Assembly: GCA_022559845.1 (NCBI GenBank)
Contig: CM040118.1
Coordinates: forward strand, 446,956,053-447,020,052
Reading direction: 5' to 3'
From: Amorphophallus konjac
Lineage: Eukaryota; Streptophyta; Magnoliopsida; Alismatales; Araceae
DNA: 64,000 nucleotides
Shown here piece after piece: positions 9,336 to 21,977 of the stretch; position 1 is the first letter of the stretch, and each line of letters starts with the position of its first letter. Position numbers and translations under genes: made by a program. Under the pieces are notes generated by a model, which was given only the letters and a program-made list of their open reading frames with translations, was not told the origin of the DNA and searched no databases.

Positions 9336-11334
9336 CATGTACTCCCCCCCTTGAGAGATTTGATGAATGAATGAATGAAAATTGAGTTTTGGCCAAGAGC
9401 ATTTCCTTCTTCTCCCTCCCCTCCCCTCTAGGGTGTGACACCCTCTATCTCTCCTCTCCCTCTTCCTCTTCCCTTGGGAGAAACTCCTAAGGTCTATTAC
9501 AGGTTTCTTGCTGCTCAATCTACTGGGAGGCGACTTCCCCAACCTCTCCTCAAGGCCGGAGTTCATGGATCAAAGGTTGCTACAAGTTCGGGGGAGATAG
9601 CCATTGCTGCCCTACGCACCAGTCTTGGTTGTCTGCCTGCAGAATTGGGCCGCAAAGATCAGGTTGGAACCCTTCCTTCCTATCCTCATATCCCCTCAGC
9701 CTCTTCTTGACTTTTCTTCCTCTCCCTGTCCCCAAGACTCTCCCGAAAACCCCATGTCAAAATTCGCCCATTTCCGAAAATTCCCTTTGTAAGCCTTTTA
9801 CCTGCGCTGGCTGCCCCTGTGTAAACCTGCATAAAACCTGAACCCTGAAGATCACATTGGTACGCCCCATTCCCAACCTCATATCGTGTTCACCTCTTCA
9901 GATTTTTTCTTCCTCCATATGTCCCCTATACCCAGTTAACATTTCACGCCAAAACTCTACTAGTGGCAAAACTTCTCTTCAGAGCCCGTTTTATTGCGCA
10001 GACTGGCCTTGTGCAGCCCGACGGGACAGAACCAATCCACAGTAATTTTCCAGACCCTCAAACCTTTCCCAAATGCTATAAACATTGGTACATGTTCTCC
10101 CCACATCTTAAACCTTCAACCATAAAAATTTTAAGTCAATCAGAGCCCGTTTGCCTTGCGCCCTACCGTCCTAATTTCCTGGTTCCCTGTTGGTCTGCAC
10201 AGGCCTGCAGACTAAGCTCTGCTTTCCAGTGCCTCCCGCACCCAAAACCTCCACTGTACACCACCCCGTCCCTGCTACCCAGTCATCCTAAGTCTATCAT
10301 CTATCCACCAGAGAAAACCCCGCCCCATTGGCCTCCAGGGAGCCCTGGTTCCAGCCCAATCATCGGTCCCCTGTCCTGCTGCCAGCACATAGTTCAGATT
10401 GCGCAGGGTTGGCTTCAAAATATGCTTCACCTTCCACGGTACCCAGTTGCAGTTGCCACTCCACCGGCGTCCCTGGGACATTCCCAGCAACGTCCACGCC
10501 AAGTTTCGTAACCAGAGGACGTGAATAAAGTTGCATATCGGGCTCATCTTCTTGCTGCCTCCTAGCGCGCGCGCAGACCGGCGAGCTATCTACCCGCCGC
10601 TCGAGGCCACTCCAGAGGTTCCAGCCGGTGCCGTCGACTTCCCTCTTCATCCAGGAGGCCCGCCATCCACAACAGCATACCTCCAGGGACGTTGGTGCCT
10701 TCCTCGGCCTCCGTGACGCACCATCCTTGCCGCTGGTCCCTTCTCGTACCGGTTGGCATCGGGTCATGGATGACAAGCTACACCAACCGTGGCCCGTCAC
10801 CCCACTTCCCACGACCCCCAGATCGCTGTGTAGCCTTTTACCTCCCTACGAGGAGTGGGCTTTGGTTTGGGTTGTTCTTTTTTAGCTCTTGTACCGGGTG
10901 GTTGTGTGACTTGGCCGGGCTTCTTCCCCACGCCCCGAGCGTGGAGGTATGCGTCTGCTCCCCCTTTGCGTTATTTGCTCATTTAGTATAGTTTCTTGAT
11001 GCCGCTGCTTGTGAGATCATAGGCGCCTAGCTCTTATATTTGTTATATCACTGCCATGGTGAGAGAGTGTGACCATCCCGTGACTCGTCCGAGTCACGAG
11101 TGTGGAGTCGTCCACCCTAGACCATGCCGGTTTCTCAACCGTGCGGATCGGCGCGCTTCCCTCTCTTGGGACGCCTGTGAGCTATAGTTTCTTGTTGATT
11201 GGCGTAATTTCCTTCTGGGGAACGTTAGGTGTCGAGTCTACGCTGTTCGATCTATTGCCATGTTGCTGGTCTTAGTTGTCCATTTAGTCACGTCTTCACA
11301 TAAAGTCCTAGCGCTTGCAAAGCGTCCCGCATCA
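9136..11334 (+). repeat. 3' LTR of element A (start uncertain)
   Basis: Non-coding. It contains a TATA-like CTATATATT at 9325-9333, and its last 500 bases match the LTR ends of B (35680-36171 and 51284-51769), including GAGGAGTGGGC and the terminus GTCCCGCATCA. The start is placed after the first purine tract but could lie up to about 175 bp further right because that junction is tandemly repeated. Frames such as 9963-10511 have no recognisable protein and are absent from the B LTR. Confidence 0.7.
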
Positions 11335-12732
11335 AAGGCTCTCCTTCTATTATCAACATAACTTTTCTGTCTCGATTGTGCCGCTTTCAGATGATCTTGG
11401 ATAACACAGATGTTCTTGGAGGATTCTGAAATGAGATCCGGTCCTAGCCATTACTTCTCTCCTACCTCATTCCAACACAATGGTGATCGGCAACCTCTTC
11501 CATAAAGAGCCTCGAACGGAGCCATCTGGATACTGGACTGGTAACTGTTATTGTAGGCGAACTCAATCAAAGCCAAGTGCTCATGCCAACTACCTCCAAA
11601 ATCAACCATGTAAGCCCTTATCATATCTTCAACGATCTGGTTAGTTCTTTCAGTCTGCCCGTCTGTCTGAGGATGAAAGGTAGTGTTAAAATTCAGACGC
11701 GTTCCCAAGGACTCTTGCAGTCCTCTCCAAAAATGCGAAGTAAACCTGGGGTCTCTATCTGACATAATGCTTACCGGTACTCCCTGAAGTCTTACAATTT
11801 CCTTCATATACAGAGCAGTCAAAACATCAACTGTCCACTTTGACTTAATGGATAATAAATGAGCAGACTTAGTCAATCTATCAACAATGACCCATATCGC
11901 ATCAAATCCACCACGAGTTCTAGGTAGACCCATGATAAAATCCATATCGACGCTCTCCCATTTCCATTGTGGTATATCAAGCGACTTTAACTTCCTAGCA
12001 GGCCTGAAATGCTCAGCCTTTACTTGCTGACATACCAAACATCTACTCATGAATTCTGCTACTTCCTTTTTCATGCTCGGCCACCAAAAGGTCCTTTTTA
12101 AATCCCGGTACATCTTAGTACCTCCAGGGTGAATAGTACACCTGGACCTATGGGCTTCTTCTAAGATTTTGCCCTTTACTTCAGTCACATCAGGAACACA
12201 TGTTCTTCCTCGAAACAACAACCGGCCATCATCGGCTAACATAAAATCTGGTCAATTGCTCAGACTTTCCTTGATCTCTACCAACATCGGATCATTTTCT
12301 TGCAGGGACTTGATTTCCATCAATAATTTTGGACGAAGCTAAAACTGAGCGATCATGACCCGACCCCTACTAACATTGAGGTCTAAACTAGCCAACTATT
12401 CCAGTAATTTCCATTCTTGCATCATGAGACTTGACAATTTTACTATTTGCTTGCGGCTCAAAGCATCAGCCACCACATTACCTTTTTCAGGATGGTACAC
12501 AATGGAGAAATTGAAATCCTTCAAATATTTGAGCCACCTTCTCTGCCTCATGTTAAGTTCCTTCTGAGAAAACAGGTATTTAAGGCTCTTATGGTTAGAG
12601 AATACAGTAAAAGTCTCTCCGTATAAGTAGTGCCTCAAAATTTTTAGGGTAAACACCACAGCAGCAAGTTCCAAATCATGGACGGGATAATTCTCTTCAT
12701 GCTTCCTCAGTTTCCTAGAGGAATAGGCTATC
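11335..12732 (-). pseudogene. Element D pol, second half: RNase H end and integrase
   Basis: The minus-strand continuation of D pol beyond insert E. The RNase H end is read at 12396-12732 ([19 protein letters not shown], later VVADALSRK). The integrase is read at 11451-12242, with the zinc-binding part (HPGGTKMYRDL ... [11 protein letters not shown]) and core residues D in VDMDFIMG, D in SDRDPRFTS and E in QIVEDMI. The D-D-E triad is thus visible. A stop follows NEVGEK near 11451, although related sequence continues to 11335, where A begins. Family: Tekay-like. Confidence 0.85.
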
Positions 12733-15700
12733 TGTAATGCCTTGGATCCTTATTGAATTCTTATTAGGTCTTTCGGATCCTTTTCGGAGAGGTTCGGATC
12801 GCTTTTGTGGGTCATGAGTTGAGTTTTACGATCCGTGTAGGTTTTTCTCTCGTACTAGTTACGAAACCCAGTGGTGAGTTTACTTCTCAGTTCATCGACT
12901 CGTGGACGTCGCAGTTACGATGTACTCTTCCCAAGGATCATTTCAACTATTTTTACGTATTTTTCTGAATTAGTGTATTTTCGGGCTAATATCAGAATTT
13001 TCGGAAAGTAGGAAAATTCCTAATTTCTTTTTCCTTTTCCCTTTTTCTTTCTTCTTCCTCTCTCCTCCCGTTCATTCACCGCCGCAACCGTCTCTCTCCC
13101 CCATTTTCTCACTTCTCTCGCCCTTCCGACTCCGGCTGCAGATGGAGGAGGCTCAGGTAGGCAGAGGTGATGTTGTGGGAGTGGTCGAGTGCGCGATGGG
13201 GTAAGGATCGGACCGTTTCTGGCGTGATCCCAAACGGTGGATTCGAAGCCGGCGGTCAAGCTCACGATGCGATTTTCGGCGCAGTTTAGTCACTTCAGTG
13301 CACGGAATCTTCCGTGGAGATAGGGAGACGGATCACCTACTTCTCCTCTGCGTTTTACCTGCAATTTCACATTGTTCGGTGCAAGTTTGAGTGGGTTTCA
13401 CTCAATTTCTGTAAAATCATGCTGTAGGGGTGTTCGCAGGGTTCGACGGAAAACGGCGACGATTTTTAGATCAGTTGGTATCAATCGAACGCCTAGAATG
13501 CCAACGTTCCAGATTCACTGATTTCGTGTCGATCGGTTGTCATTTGGGGCCGGTACGAGCCCGGGAACCCCGGTGACTCTATTAGGGTCAATTCGATAGA
13601 ATTGCCCGTTTCAAGTCGTTTGTGCGTCTTTTTGACCCCTTCCGGAGTGTGGAAGGTCGGTATTGTGATTGTGGTTGTTTTCCCCCTTCGATCAGAATCG
13701 GACGGGGTGTGGAATCGAGCTCGAACGTCGAAGTTCTACCGATTTTTCACCGTGACCGGTCGACCAGACCAAGTGGGTCGATCCACCGGCAGAAACCCAT
13801 TTGACCGTGTTGGTTCAGCCGTTGGTCCGGTCAACCGGACCACCTGGGCCAGTCGACCGACCCTGTCAGGTCGACCGACCCCAGGGCTCAGGTCGACCGG
13901 ATTTCACTATTTTTGTTCGTTTTGAGTCCTAGTCGGTCCGGTTGAGACCCAATGATCGACCTATGGCCTCGCGAGTGTTCCGGACACCCTGTGGGTTCTG
14001 TGTCCGTGTTTCTGGGGTGTCGGGAGGTGCCGTGTTATTTCGATTAGCATGCCCATAGGTGTGTGTGTCTCGGCGGTTTCGTCCAGTCCGAGACATGGTT
14101 CTAGATGCCTCGAGGTATCATCTTACCTAGGTTTGCGTATCCAAGTGTGCTGAGGGTCTTGTTGATCCCTCAGGTCTCCGTGTGTCATTTTACGCAGTCA
14201 TGTCGTTTCCTCTGGCTTAGGATTAGACATATTGGCGCCTTGTTCCGCTTTGTACAACGATCTTGACTCCGAGTCGTGAGACTCGAGGATCGTTGTGTTA
14301 CTAGGTCTAGTTGCCCTATCCTGAGTCTGTCGGCTATCCTGAGTCTGTCGACAGTTGTCATGCTGCCTTGGTGCTTCGTGGTACATACGACAGTGCTTCC
14401 TTGCCTGTCGGTGCTACAGCACTTCTGTTTTAGAGTTTGTGTCTAGTGAGCCTCCACTAGTCGTAGCCTGGCGACACGTTACGACGTGTCGACCCACCCG
14501 GGAGTGGTGGCGTGGTAGTTCCCGAGATATGGTTTTTAGGCTAGTTTCCGTGGGCACCCTTGCCTTGCAGTAGCGTCCTACTGGGGGAGAAAACTAGCTA
14601 GAGGCCTGGCTCAAGGCATTGAGTTTGTGTGTGCACACGTGGTCAGGGGCTTGGACTGACGCCGACAGGCGTTACCCTGTCTAGTCACTCGTTACTGTAG
14701 TCCTATTCTAGTTCTGAGCGTGTCTTAGTCTCTGCCGTGCTTCAGGCGGCAGCGTAGGCGAGATACTTGAGACGTAGCATAAGACGTCAGTGGACGCAGT
14801 TGGCTGTTCTTCTAGTGAGGAGGTGCTTCCGTCACGTGACATGTGACTCTCGTGTTTCTCGTGTGTCGTGACCTTTCCGGGTTAGCCCTCTCGTGGCCAT
14901 GCCCGAGGTCAGTGTTGTGTCGTGTGTACGACGTTCTAGTCGTGTGTGTGTGGTCATGTCTAAAAGAGCGTGCACGATAATCGAGTCGTGTATGCTTTAG
15001 GGCGTCCGTGTCTATCTAGATCGTGCCTATCTTTGTGGGCCCGACAGATCGGCAACTCCTGACTTTGTAAGATCAGAGTTCATTTTCCTGTTGCTTCCCG
15101 GAGTAGTTCAGGGAGCCGAGGTTAGTTCGACAGCCGCGCTTGTTCGGTACGGCTTTTCCCTTTTCTTTTAGTTGTTCCTGCTTCCTTCAATTCCTATTTT
15201 CTTTTACAACTTTGTAGTTTAGTTTTCATGCTTTACTACTCCTGCTGTTTACCTGTTGTTTTAGTTGTTCCGTGTTACTGCGTTATTTTTCAGTTGGGAT
15301 CCGCGTGACCCCTACTGGGCCAGTGACACGAGGCTCACCCCTACTTTTCAGGTGGGTGGCGTCGTTTCTGCTTCCACGGTTCCTGGTGTGGCGAGTTCAT
15401 AGTGGCCAGCGGTACCTGCATCGGGCTTCCCCCGACCTCAGTGTACGTCCTTCTTTTCTGTTGACTGTACTGCTTGTCTTTAACTTTGGACTGGACTCTG
15501 GTATAATTGTTAAATTTAAACTGTTAATTAAAAAGTAATTGTATTTCTGCTACTTTAGCAAACCTGATCAATGAAATTTAATTGCTTACTGTTATAACTC
15601 TGTGGCTTCAATGTACTACACGATAATCCTTTTTCCCTTCGGAGCTTTATAGCTCTTGGGAGGCTTCATGGGTTCCAAGTGGTATCAGGTCTGCTCGGTA

Positions 15701-15743
15701 GTCCTATCGGGTATATCCGATATTCGGAGTCCGGGTCGTCACA
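12733..15743 (+). repeat. 5' LTR of element E
   Basis: 3011 bp, from TGTAATGCC to GTCGTCACA, followed at once by the primer site. It includes a pyrimidine-rich stretch (13021-13130) and a cluster of GGTCGACC-type sequence (13750-13910). It lacks the inverted duplication seen in the partner LTR. Frames in it (for example 13602-13925) recur only as LTR sequence and match no protein. Confidence 0.9.
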
Positions 15744-16139
15744 GGTGGTATCAGAGCGTTGTTGTGTGAAGTACATGGGAATCCGAGATATACAATGTCC
15801 AGAGTCTTGAAAGTCTAGTACAGTCTTCAGTTGGCATTAGGTTCGCAATTCTTTGTCATTTTGTTTTTCTGATATCCGTTGTCGTGGCATGTGTCGTGTC
15901 TCTTTCCTGGTGAGACGTAAACGACGTTGCCCTTGTTTCGGAGGTGTCGGACTTGTGTTCACTTGTGTCATGCTCAATCCAGAGCATGTACTCGTGATTG
16001 TAGTCTGACGGTGTCCCTCTGAATTGTGTTCTCTCGAGATTCATGTCGTTTCAAGTTGTGACTTGGGGGTTGTTCTTCCCTGCTTCTCCTTTGCTGGTCC
16101 TTAAATTTTGAGGATGAAATTTCTTGAAAGAGGGGGGGA
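15744..16139 (+). other. Internal segment of element E: primer site to polypurine tract
   Basis: The primer-binding site TGGTATCAGAGCG at 15746-15758 is complementary to the 3' end of initiator tRNA-Met. The polypurine tract AAAGAGGGGGGGA at about 16127-16139 precedes the LTR start. Between them there is no gag or pol. This is the minimum needed in cis for reverse transcription with proteins supplied in trans. Confidence 0.85.
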
Positions 16140-19100
16140 TGTAATGCCCTGGATCCTTATTGGATTCTTATTAGGTCTTTCGGATCCTTTTCAGAGAGGT
16201 TCGGATCGTTTTTGTGGGTCCTGAGTTGAGTTTTACAATCCGTGTGGGTTTTTCTCCCGTACTAGTTACGGAACCCTGCGGTGAGTTTATTTCTCAGTTC
16301 ATAGACTCGTGGATGCCGCAGTTGCTAGGTACTCTTCCCAAGGATCGTTTTGACTATTTTTACGTATTTTTCTGAATTAGTGTATTTTCGGGCTAATATC
16401 GGAATTTTTGGAAAGTAGGAAAATTCCTAATTTCTTTTTCCTTTTTCCTTTTTCTTTCTTCTTCCTCTCTCCTCCCGTTCATTCACCGCCGCGACCGTCT
16501 CTCTCCCCCGTTTTCTCTCTTCTCTCGCCCTTCCGGCTTCGGCTGCAGACGGAGGAGGCTCGGGCAGGCAGAGGTGATGCTGTGGGAGTGGTCGGGTGCG
16601 CGTTGGGGCAAGGATTGGACTGTTTCTGGCGCAATTCCAAACGGTGGATTCGAAGCTGACGGTCGAGCTCGCGATGCAATTTTTGACGCGGTTTAGTCAC
16701 TTCGGTGCACGGAATCTTCAGTGGAGGTTGGGAGAAGGATCACCTACTTCTCCTCTGCGTTTTCTCTGTAATTTCCCGTTGTTCGGTGTAAGTTTGAGCA
16801 GGTTTCGCTCAGTTTCGGTAAAATCATGCTTTAGGGGTGTTCACAGGGTTTGCCGAAAAACGGCGATGATTTTTAGATCAGTTGGTATCAATCGAACGCC
16901 TGGAATGCCAACGTTCCAGATTCGCTGATTTCATGTCGATTGGTTGTCATTTGGGGCCGGTACGAGCCCGGGAACCCCGTTGACTCTATTAGGGTCAATT
17001 CGATAGAATTGCTCGTTTCAAGCCATTTGTGCGTCTTTTTGACCCCTTCCGGAGTGTGGAAGGTCGGTATTGTGATTGTGGTTGTTTTCCCCCTTCGATC
17101 GGAATCGAGCGGGGCGTGGAATTGGGCTCGAACGTCGAAGTTCTGCCGATTTTTCGCCGTGACCGATCGACCGGACCAGGTGGGTCGGTCGACCGACAGA
17201 AACCCATTTGACCGTGTCGGTTCAGCCGTTGGTCCGGTCGACCGGACCACCTGGGCCGGTCGACCGGTCACGGTGAAAAATCGGCAGAACTTCGACGTTC
17301 GAGCCCGATTCCACACCCCGTTCGATTCCGATCGAAGGGGGAAAACAACCACAATCACAATACCGACCTTCCACACTCCGGAAGGGGTCAAAAAGACGCA
17401 CAAATGGCTTGAAACGAGCAATTCTATCGAATTGACCCTAATAGAGTCAACGGGGTTCCCGGGCTCGTACCGGCCCCAAATGACAACCAATCGACATGAA
17501 ATCAACGAATCTGGAACGTTGGCATTGGGCCGGTCGACCGACCCTATCAAGTCGACCGACCCCAGGGCTCAGGTCGACCGGATTTCACTATTTTTGTTCG
17601 TTTTGAGTCCCAGTCGGTCCGGTTGAGACCCAATGACCGACCTATGGCCTCGCGAGTGTTCCGGACACCCTGTGGGTTCCGTGTCCATTTTTCTGGGGTG
17701 TCGGGAGGTTCCGTGTTATTTCGATTAGCGTGCCCATAGGTGTGTGTGTCTTGGTTGTTTCATCCAGTTCGAGACATGGTTCTAGATGCCTTGAGGTATC
17801 GTCTTACCTCAATTTACGTGTCTAGGTGTGCTGAGGGTCTTGTTGATCCCTCAGGTCTCCGTGTGTCGTTTTACGCAGTCGTGTCGTTTCCTCTGGCTTA
17901 GGATTAGACCGATTGGCGGCTTGTTCCGCTTTGTACGATGATCTTGACTCCGAGTCGTGAGACTCAAGGATCGTTGTGTTAGTAGGTCTAGTTGCCATGT
18001 CCTGAGTCTATCTGCAGTTGTCGTGCTGTCTTGGTGCTTCGTGGTACATACGACAGTGCTTCCTTGCCTGTCGGTGCTACAGCACTTCTGTTTTAGAGTT
18101 TGTGTCTAGTGAGCCTCCACTAGTCGTAGCCTGGCGACATGTTAGGACGTGTCGACCCACCCGGGAGTGGTGGCATGGCAGTTCCCGAGATACTATTTTT
18201 AGGCTAGTTTTCGTGGGCTCCCTTGCCTTGCAATAGCGTCCTGCTGGGGGAGAAAACTAGCTAGAGGCCTGGCTCAAGACATTGAGTTTGTGTGTGCACA
18301 CGTGGTCAGGGGCTTGGACTGACACCGACAGGCGTTACCCTGTCTAGTCACTCGTTACTGTAGTCCTATTCTAGTTCTGAGTGTGTCTTAGTCTCTGCCG
18401 TGCTTCAGGCGGCAGCGTAGGCGAGATACTTGAGACGTAGCATAAGACGTCAGTGGACGCAGTTGGCTGTTCTTCTAGTGAGGAGGTGCTTCCGTCACAT
18501 GACACGTGACTCTCGTGTTTCTCGTGTGTCGTGAACTTTTCAGGTTAGCCCTCTCGTGGCCATGCCCGAGGTCAGTGTTGTGTCATGTGCACGACGTTCT
18601 AGTCATGTGTGTGTGTGTGGTCATGTCTAGAAGAGCGTGCACGATAATCGAGTCGTGTATGCTTTACGGCATCCGTGTCTGTCTAGATCTTTTCTAGTCT
18701 TCTTGCCTATCTTTGTGGGCCCGACAGATCGGTAACTCCTGACTTTGTAAGATCAGAGTTCATTTTCCTGTTGCTTCCCGGAGTAGTTTAGGGAGCCGAG
18801 GCTAGTTCGGCATCCGCGCTTGTTCGGTACGGCTTTTCCCTTTTCTTTTAGCTGTTCCTGCTTCCTTCCATTTCGGTTTTCTTTTACATCTTTGTAGTTT
18901 AGTTTTCCTGCTTTACTGCTCCTGCTGTTTACCTGCTGTTTTAGTTGTTCCATGTTACTGCGTTGTTTTTCAGTGGGGATCCGCGTGACCCCTACTGGGC
19001 CAGTGACACGAGGCTCTCCCCTGCTTTTCAGGTGGGTGACGTCGTTTCTACTTCCGCGATTCCTGGTGTGACGAGTCCGTAGTGGCCAGCGGTACCTGCG

Positions 19101-19423
19101 TCGGGCTTCCCCCGACCTCAGTGTACGTCCTTCTTTTCTGTTGACTGTACTGCTTGTCTTTAGCTTTGGACTGGACTCTGGTATAATTGTTAAATTTAAA
19201 CTGTTAATTAAAAAGTAATTGTATTTCTGCTACTTTAGCAAACCTGATCGATGAAATTTAATTGCTTACTGTTATATCTCTGTGGCTTCAATGTACTACA
19301 CGATAATCCTTTTTCCCTTCGGAGCTTTATAGCTCTTGGGAGACTTCACGGGTTCCAAGTGGTATCGGGTCTGCTCGGTAGTCCTATCAGGTATATCCGG
19401 TATCCGGAGTCCGGGTCGTCACA
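16140..19423 (+). repeat. 3' LTR of element E, with inverted duplication
   Basis: 3284 bp and collinear with 12733-15743, except for an extra 274 bp at 17253-17526. The extra sequence is an inverted copy of 16904-17177. The two long overlapping frames here (16888-17550 minus and 16940-17626 plus) encode nearly the same peptide because of this palindrome and are not genes. Confidence 0.9.
16904..17526. repeat. Long inverted repeat (274-bp arms, 75-bp spacer)
   Basis: Arms 16904-17177 and 17253-17526 are reverse complements with no gap and only scattered mismatches. The inserted arm is bordered by the 13-bp direct repeat GGGCCGGTCGACC (17253-17265 and 17527-17539). Transcripts crossing it could fold into a long hairpin. 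Confidence 0.9.
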
Positions 19424-21000
19424 CTATCACCCTGCCATTCTGCATAAGCACACAACCCAAGCCAATGCCCGAAGCGTCCGTGTAGACTTCAAATCCTCCT
19501 TCTCCAGATGGCAAAACCAAAATAGGGGCAGTGGTCAAACAGTCCTTCAGAGTTTGGAAACTCCGCTCTCACTCTTCCGACTACTCAAACCGATTCTCCT
19601 TGCGGGTCAATCTGGTTAGGGTTACCGCAATCTTGGAGAAATCTCTGATAAACCTTCGATAATAACCTGCCAGGCCTAGAAAGCTTCTTACTTCAGTTAC
19701 ATTCGCAGACCTATCCCAATTTCTTACTGCCTCCACCTTCGAGGGGTCAACAGAAATTCCTTCTTTAGTGATAATGTGTCCAAGAAAAGATACCTCCTAC
19801 AACTAGAAATCACATTTACTAAACTTGGCATACAACTGATGATCTCTCAATAATTTCAATGCCATCCTCAAGTGCTCAGCATGCTCCTCCTCACTCTTGG
19901 AGTATATCAAAATATCATCAATAAACACCACGACTCACCGATCTAGATAGGGCCGGAACACACTATTCATCAACTGCATGAAAGTTGCAGGAGCATTCGT
20001 TAGTCCAAAAGGCATTACCATAAATTCAAAATGCATGTACCTACTACGAAAGGCAGTTTTAAAGATATCATCGTCCTTGATCCGCAGCTGATGGAATCCC
20101 GATCGAAAATCAATCTTAGAGAAATATTGTGCTCCTGCTATCTGATCGAATAGTTCATCTATTCTCGACAATGGGTACTTGTTCTTGACAGTAAGCTGGT
20201 TCAATTGTCGGTAGTCGATGCACAGTCTCAAAGAACCATCCTTCTTTCGCACGAATAATACTGGGGCTCCCCATGGGGATGTACTCAGACGAATAAACCC
20301 CTTCTCGAGCAACTCCATTAATTATCGCTTTAATTCTCTCAACTCCGCAGGATACATACGATACGGAGCCTTAGAAATAGGGGATGCGCCAGGAATTAGA
20401 TCAATAGAAAAGACTACCTCTCTCTCAGGCGGAAGTCCTGGAAAATCCTCAGGAAAAACATCTGGAAAATCTCGAACAATAGGGGTGTCCTTAATCTCAA
20501 ACTCCTTCTTATCGGTTAAAGAAACCAAGGCTAGAAAAGCCTGACATCCTTTCTTCAATAACTTCTCAGCTCGAAGTGCTAAAATAAGCGACACATATGT
20601 AGAGTGCCTAACCCCAACAAAAGAAAGCTCAGGGTGTGTAGAAAAAGACACGGAGCTAGTTCTACAATGAACACTGGCCTCATATCTAACCAACCAATCT
20701 GCTCCTAGGATTACATCATAATCCTTCATTTCCATACAAACCAAATCAGCTGGCATATTCTGCCCACTAATCAGGATCTTACTAGAAGGGTAATAATATT
20801 TAATTGCTAAACCCGAACCAATAGGGGTTGAAATTTCCAATTGAGAATTCATTAACACAGGTTTCACAGTTAAGGACTTAGCAAAACTCTGAGAAATAAA
20901 GGAATGCGTTGCTCCAATATCAAATAGAACAAATGCTGGCTTATCATAAACAATAAGTGTACCTTCAACAAGTCCACCCTCCTCTGTGGTTTCAGTCTCA
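19424..21000 (-). pseudogene. Element D pol, first half: protease, RT, RNase H start
   Basis: On the minus strand: protease with the active-site motif altered to DIGATHSFI (expected DSG or DTG; about 20900), then YDVILGADWL, the RT thumb/finger motifs ([30 protein letters not shown]) and FIDDILIYS, connecting to RNase H up to the E insertion point. In-frame stops separate 20322-20867 from 19935-20318 and interrupt the reading again further left. In life this would release the Gag-Pol products and copy the RNA. The closest relatives in this window are H and C, both Tekay-like. Confidence 0.85.
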
Positions 21001-21005
21001 GTTTC

Positions 21006-21977
21006 CTATAGGGCTTGAAGCTTGCCCTGCCGCTTCTGACCTCCTTGCGGCTTGTTTGGTGTAGCTTGGTCAGACAGGAGGGGACACTCGGGAATATGAT
21101 GGTCCCAGCTTTCGCAGCGTAAATAGGTGCCTAGCTTGCTCCAACACTCCTCCATCTTGTGACCTGGGCGATCACAATACTTGCAAATAGCCTTGGACGA
21201 GGCAGTCGAACCTGCCTTCTTATCGCCATTCCTCGACTTCTTGTCCTGTGATGAACTTGACCCGCCATTGGGCCTCTTCTTGCCATTAGTGGGTTTAAAA
21301 TTCCTAGAACTAGTTGTTGAATCCTTCCTCTTGTCTCTTCCTCGGATTCGATCCGTCATCTCCAATGCATCTTCAAGAACTTGAGCTTTCCTGACAATCT
21401 CGGCATAAGTGTGAATCTCTAAAAATGCCAATTGGTTAATATATTGAAGCTTTAATCCATTAAGAAACCGCTTGGCCTTTATCTTTTCAGTATATACCAA
21501 ATGAGTCGCATAGCGAGACAGCCTGGAGAACTGAGCTTCGTATTCAGCAACCGATAAGTTCCTTTGTTTTAAAGCAGCGAACTCCGCCGCCTTCTTCTCT
21601 TGCACCCGGTCTGAAAAATACTTGCTATTAAAATATTCCTTGAATTCGTCCCACGTCGCACGCCTATTACCGAGCGTGGCTTCTACTGCTTCCCACCAAG
21701 CACATGCATCGCGTTTCAGCTGGAAGGTCGCCAAGCGCACTCAGTCCTGGTCATTACACTGCATAACTCTAAAAACCCGCTCTATCTCCTTCAGCCAATT
21801 CTCGGCTTCATCAAGATCTGCCGATCCACCAAATCGTGGGGGATTCATTCCTCTAAAATTCCGGTGGAGGTCACCGGCCCCATGGTGTGCCGCACCCTGG
21901 GCCACTTCCTGAAGGGCCTGGGTTAAACCTTGCACGGTTCGCTGCATGTCTCTCCACTGCGCACGCTCCGCCACCAT
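21006..21977 (-). pseudogene. Element D gag
   Basis: A capsid-nucleocapsid precursor. The frame starts MVAERAQWRDMQ at 21977. It contains the gag core (NWLKEIERVFRVMQC, CAWWEAVEATLGN, YEAQFSRLSRYATHLV) and a CCHC zinc knuckle (CKYCDRPGHKMEEC), followed by a second cysteine cluster (CESWDHHIPEC). One in-frame TGA at 21741-21743 splits it; the neighbouring bases suggest CGA changed to TGA. It is homologous along its length to the gag of H (51912-52957). Confidence 0.85.

Larger units (their letters stand above)
8037..11334 (+). mobile_element. Element A: chromovirus remnant inserted in D
   Basis: It begins inside an integrase and ends with an LTR end (CCCGCATCA) at 11334, after which D integrase sequence starts. 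The LTR matches that of B, and the protein tail is of the same lineage. The 5' LTR, gag, protease, reverse transcriptase and most of the integrase are gone, probably in the same deletion that truncated the D LTR. Confidence 0.85.
12733..19423 (+). mobile_element. Element E: gypsy LTR pair with only 396 bp inside
   Basis: Two 3.0-3.3 kb LTRs (TGTAATGCC...GTCGTCACA) surround a 396-bp internal segment that has a primer site and a polypurine tract but no coding capacity. The target duplication CTATC (12728-12732 and 19424-19428) is exact and lies in the RNase H part of D pol, so E inserted as a unit. The internal end (GAGGATGAAATTTC then a purine run) resembles that of Tekay/Del elements. It is best seen as a non-autonomous deletion derivative mobilised by a relative. 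Confidence 0.9.

Noticed and set aside
9963..10812. Possible proline-rich protein genes in the A LTR (182 codons plus, 150 codons minus)
   Set aside because: They lie between the A coding end and its LTR end, have no domain, and the homologous B LTR has no matching frame.
16888..17626. Two long overlapping frames on opposite strands (220 and 228 codons)
   Set aside because: They encode nearly the same peptide because the region is a palindrome. It is LTR sequence also present without the frame in the partner LTR.
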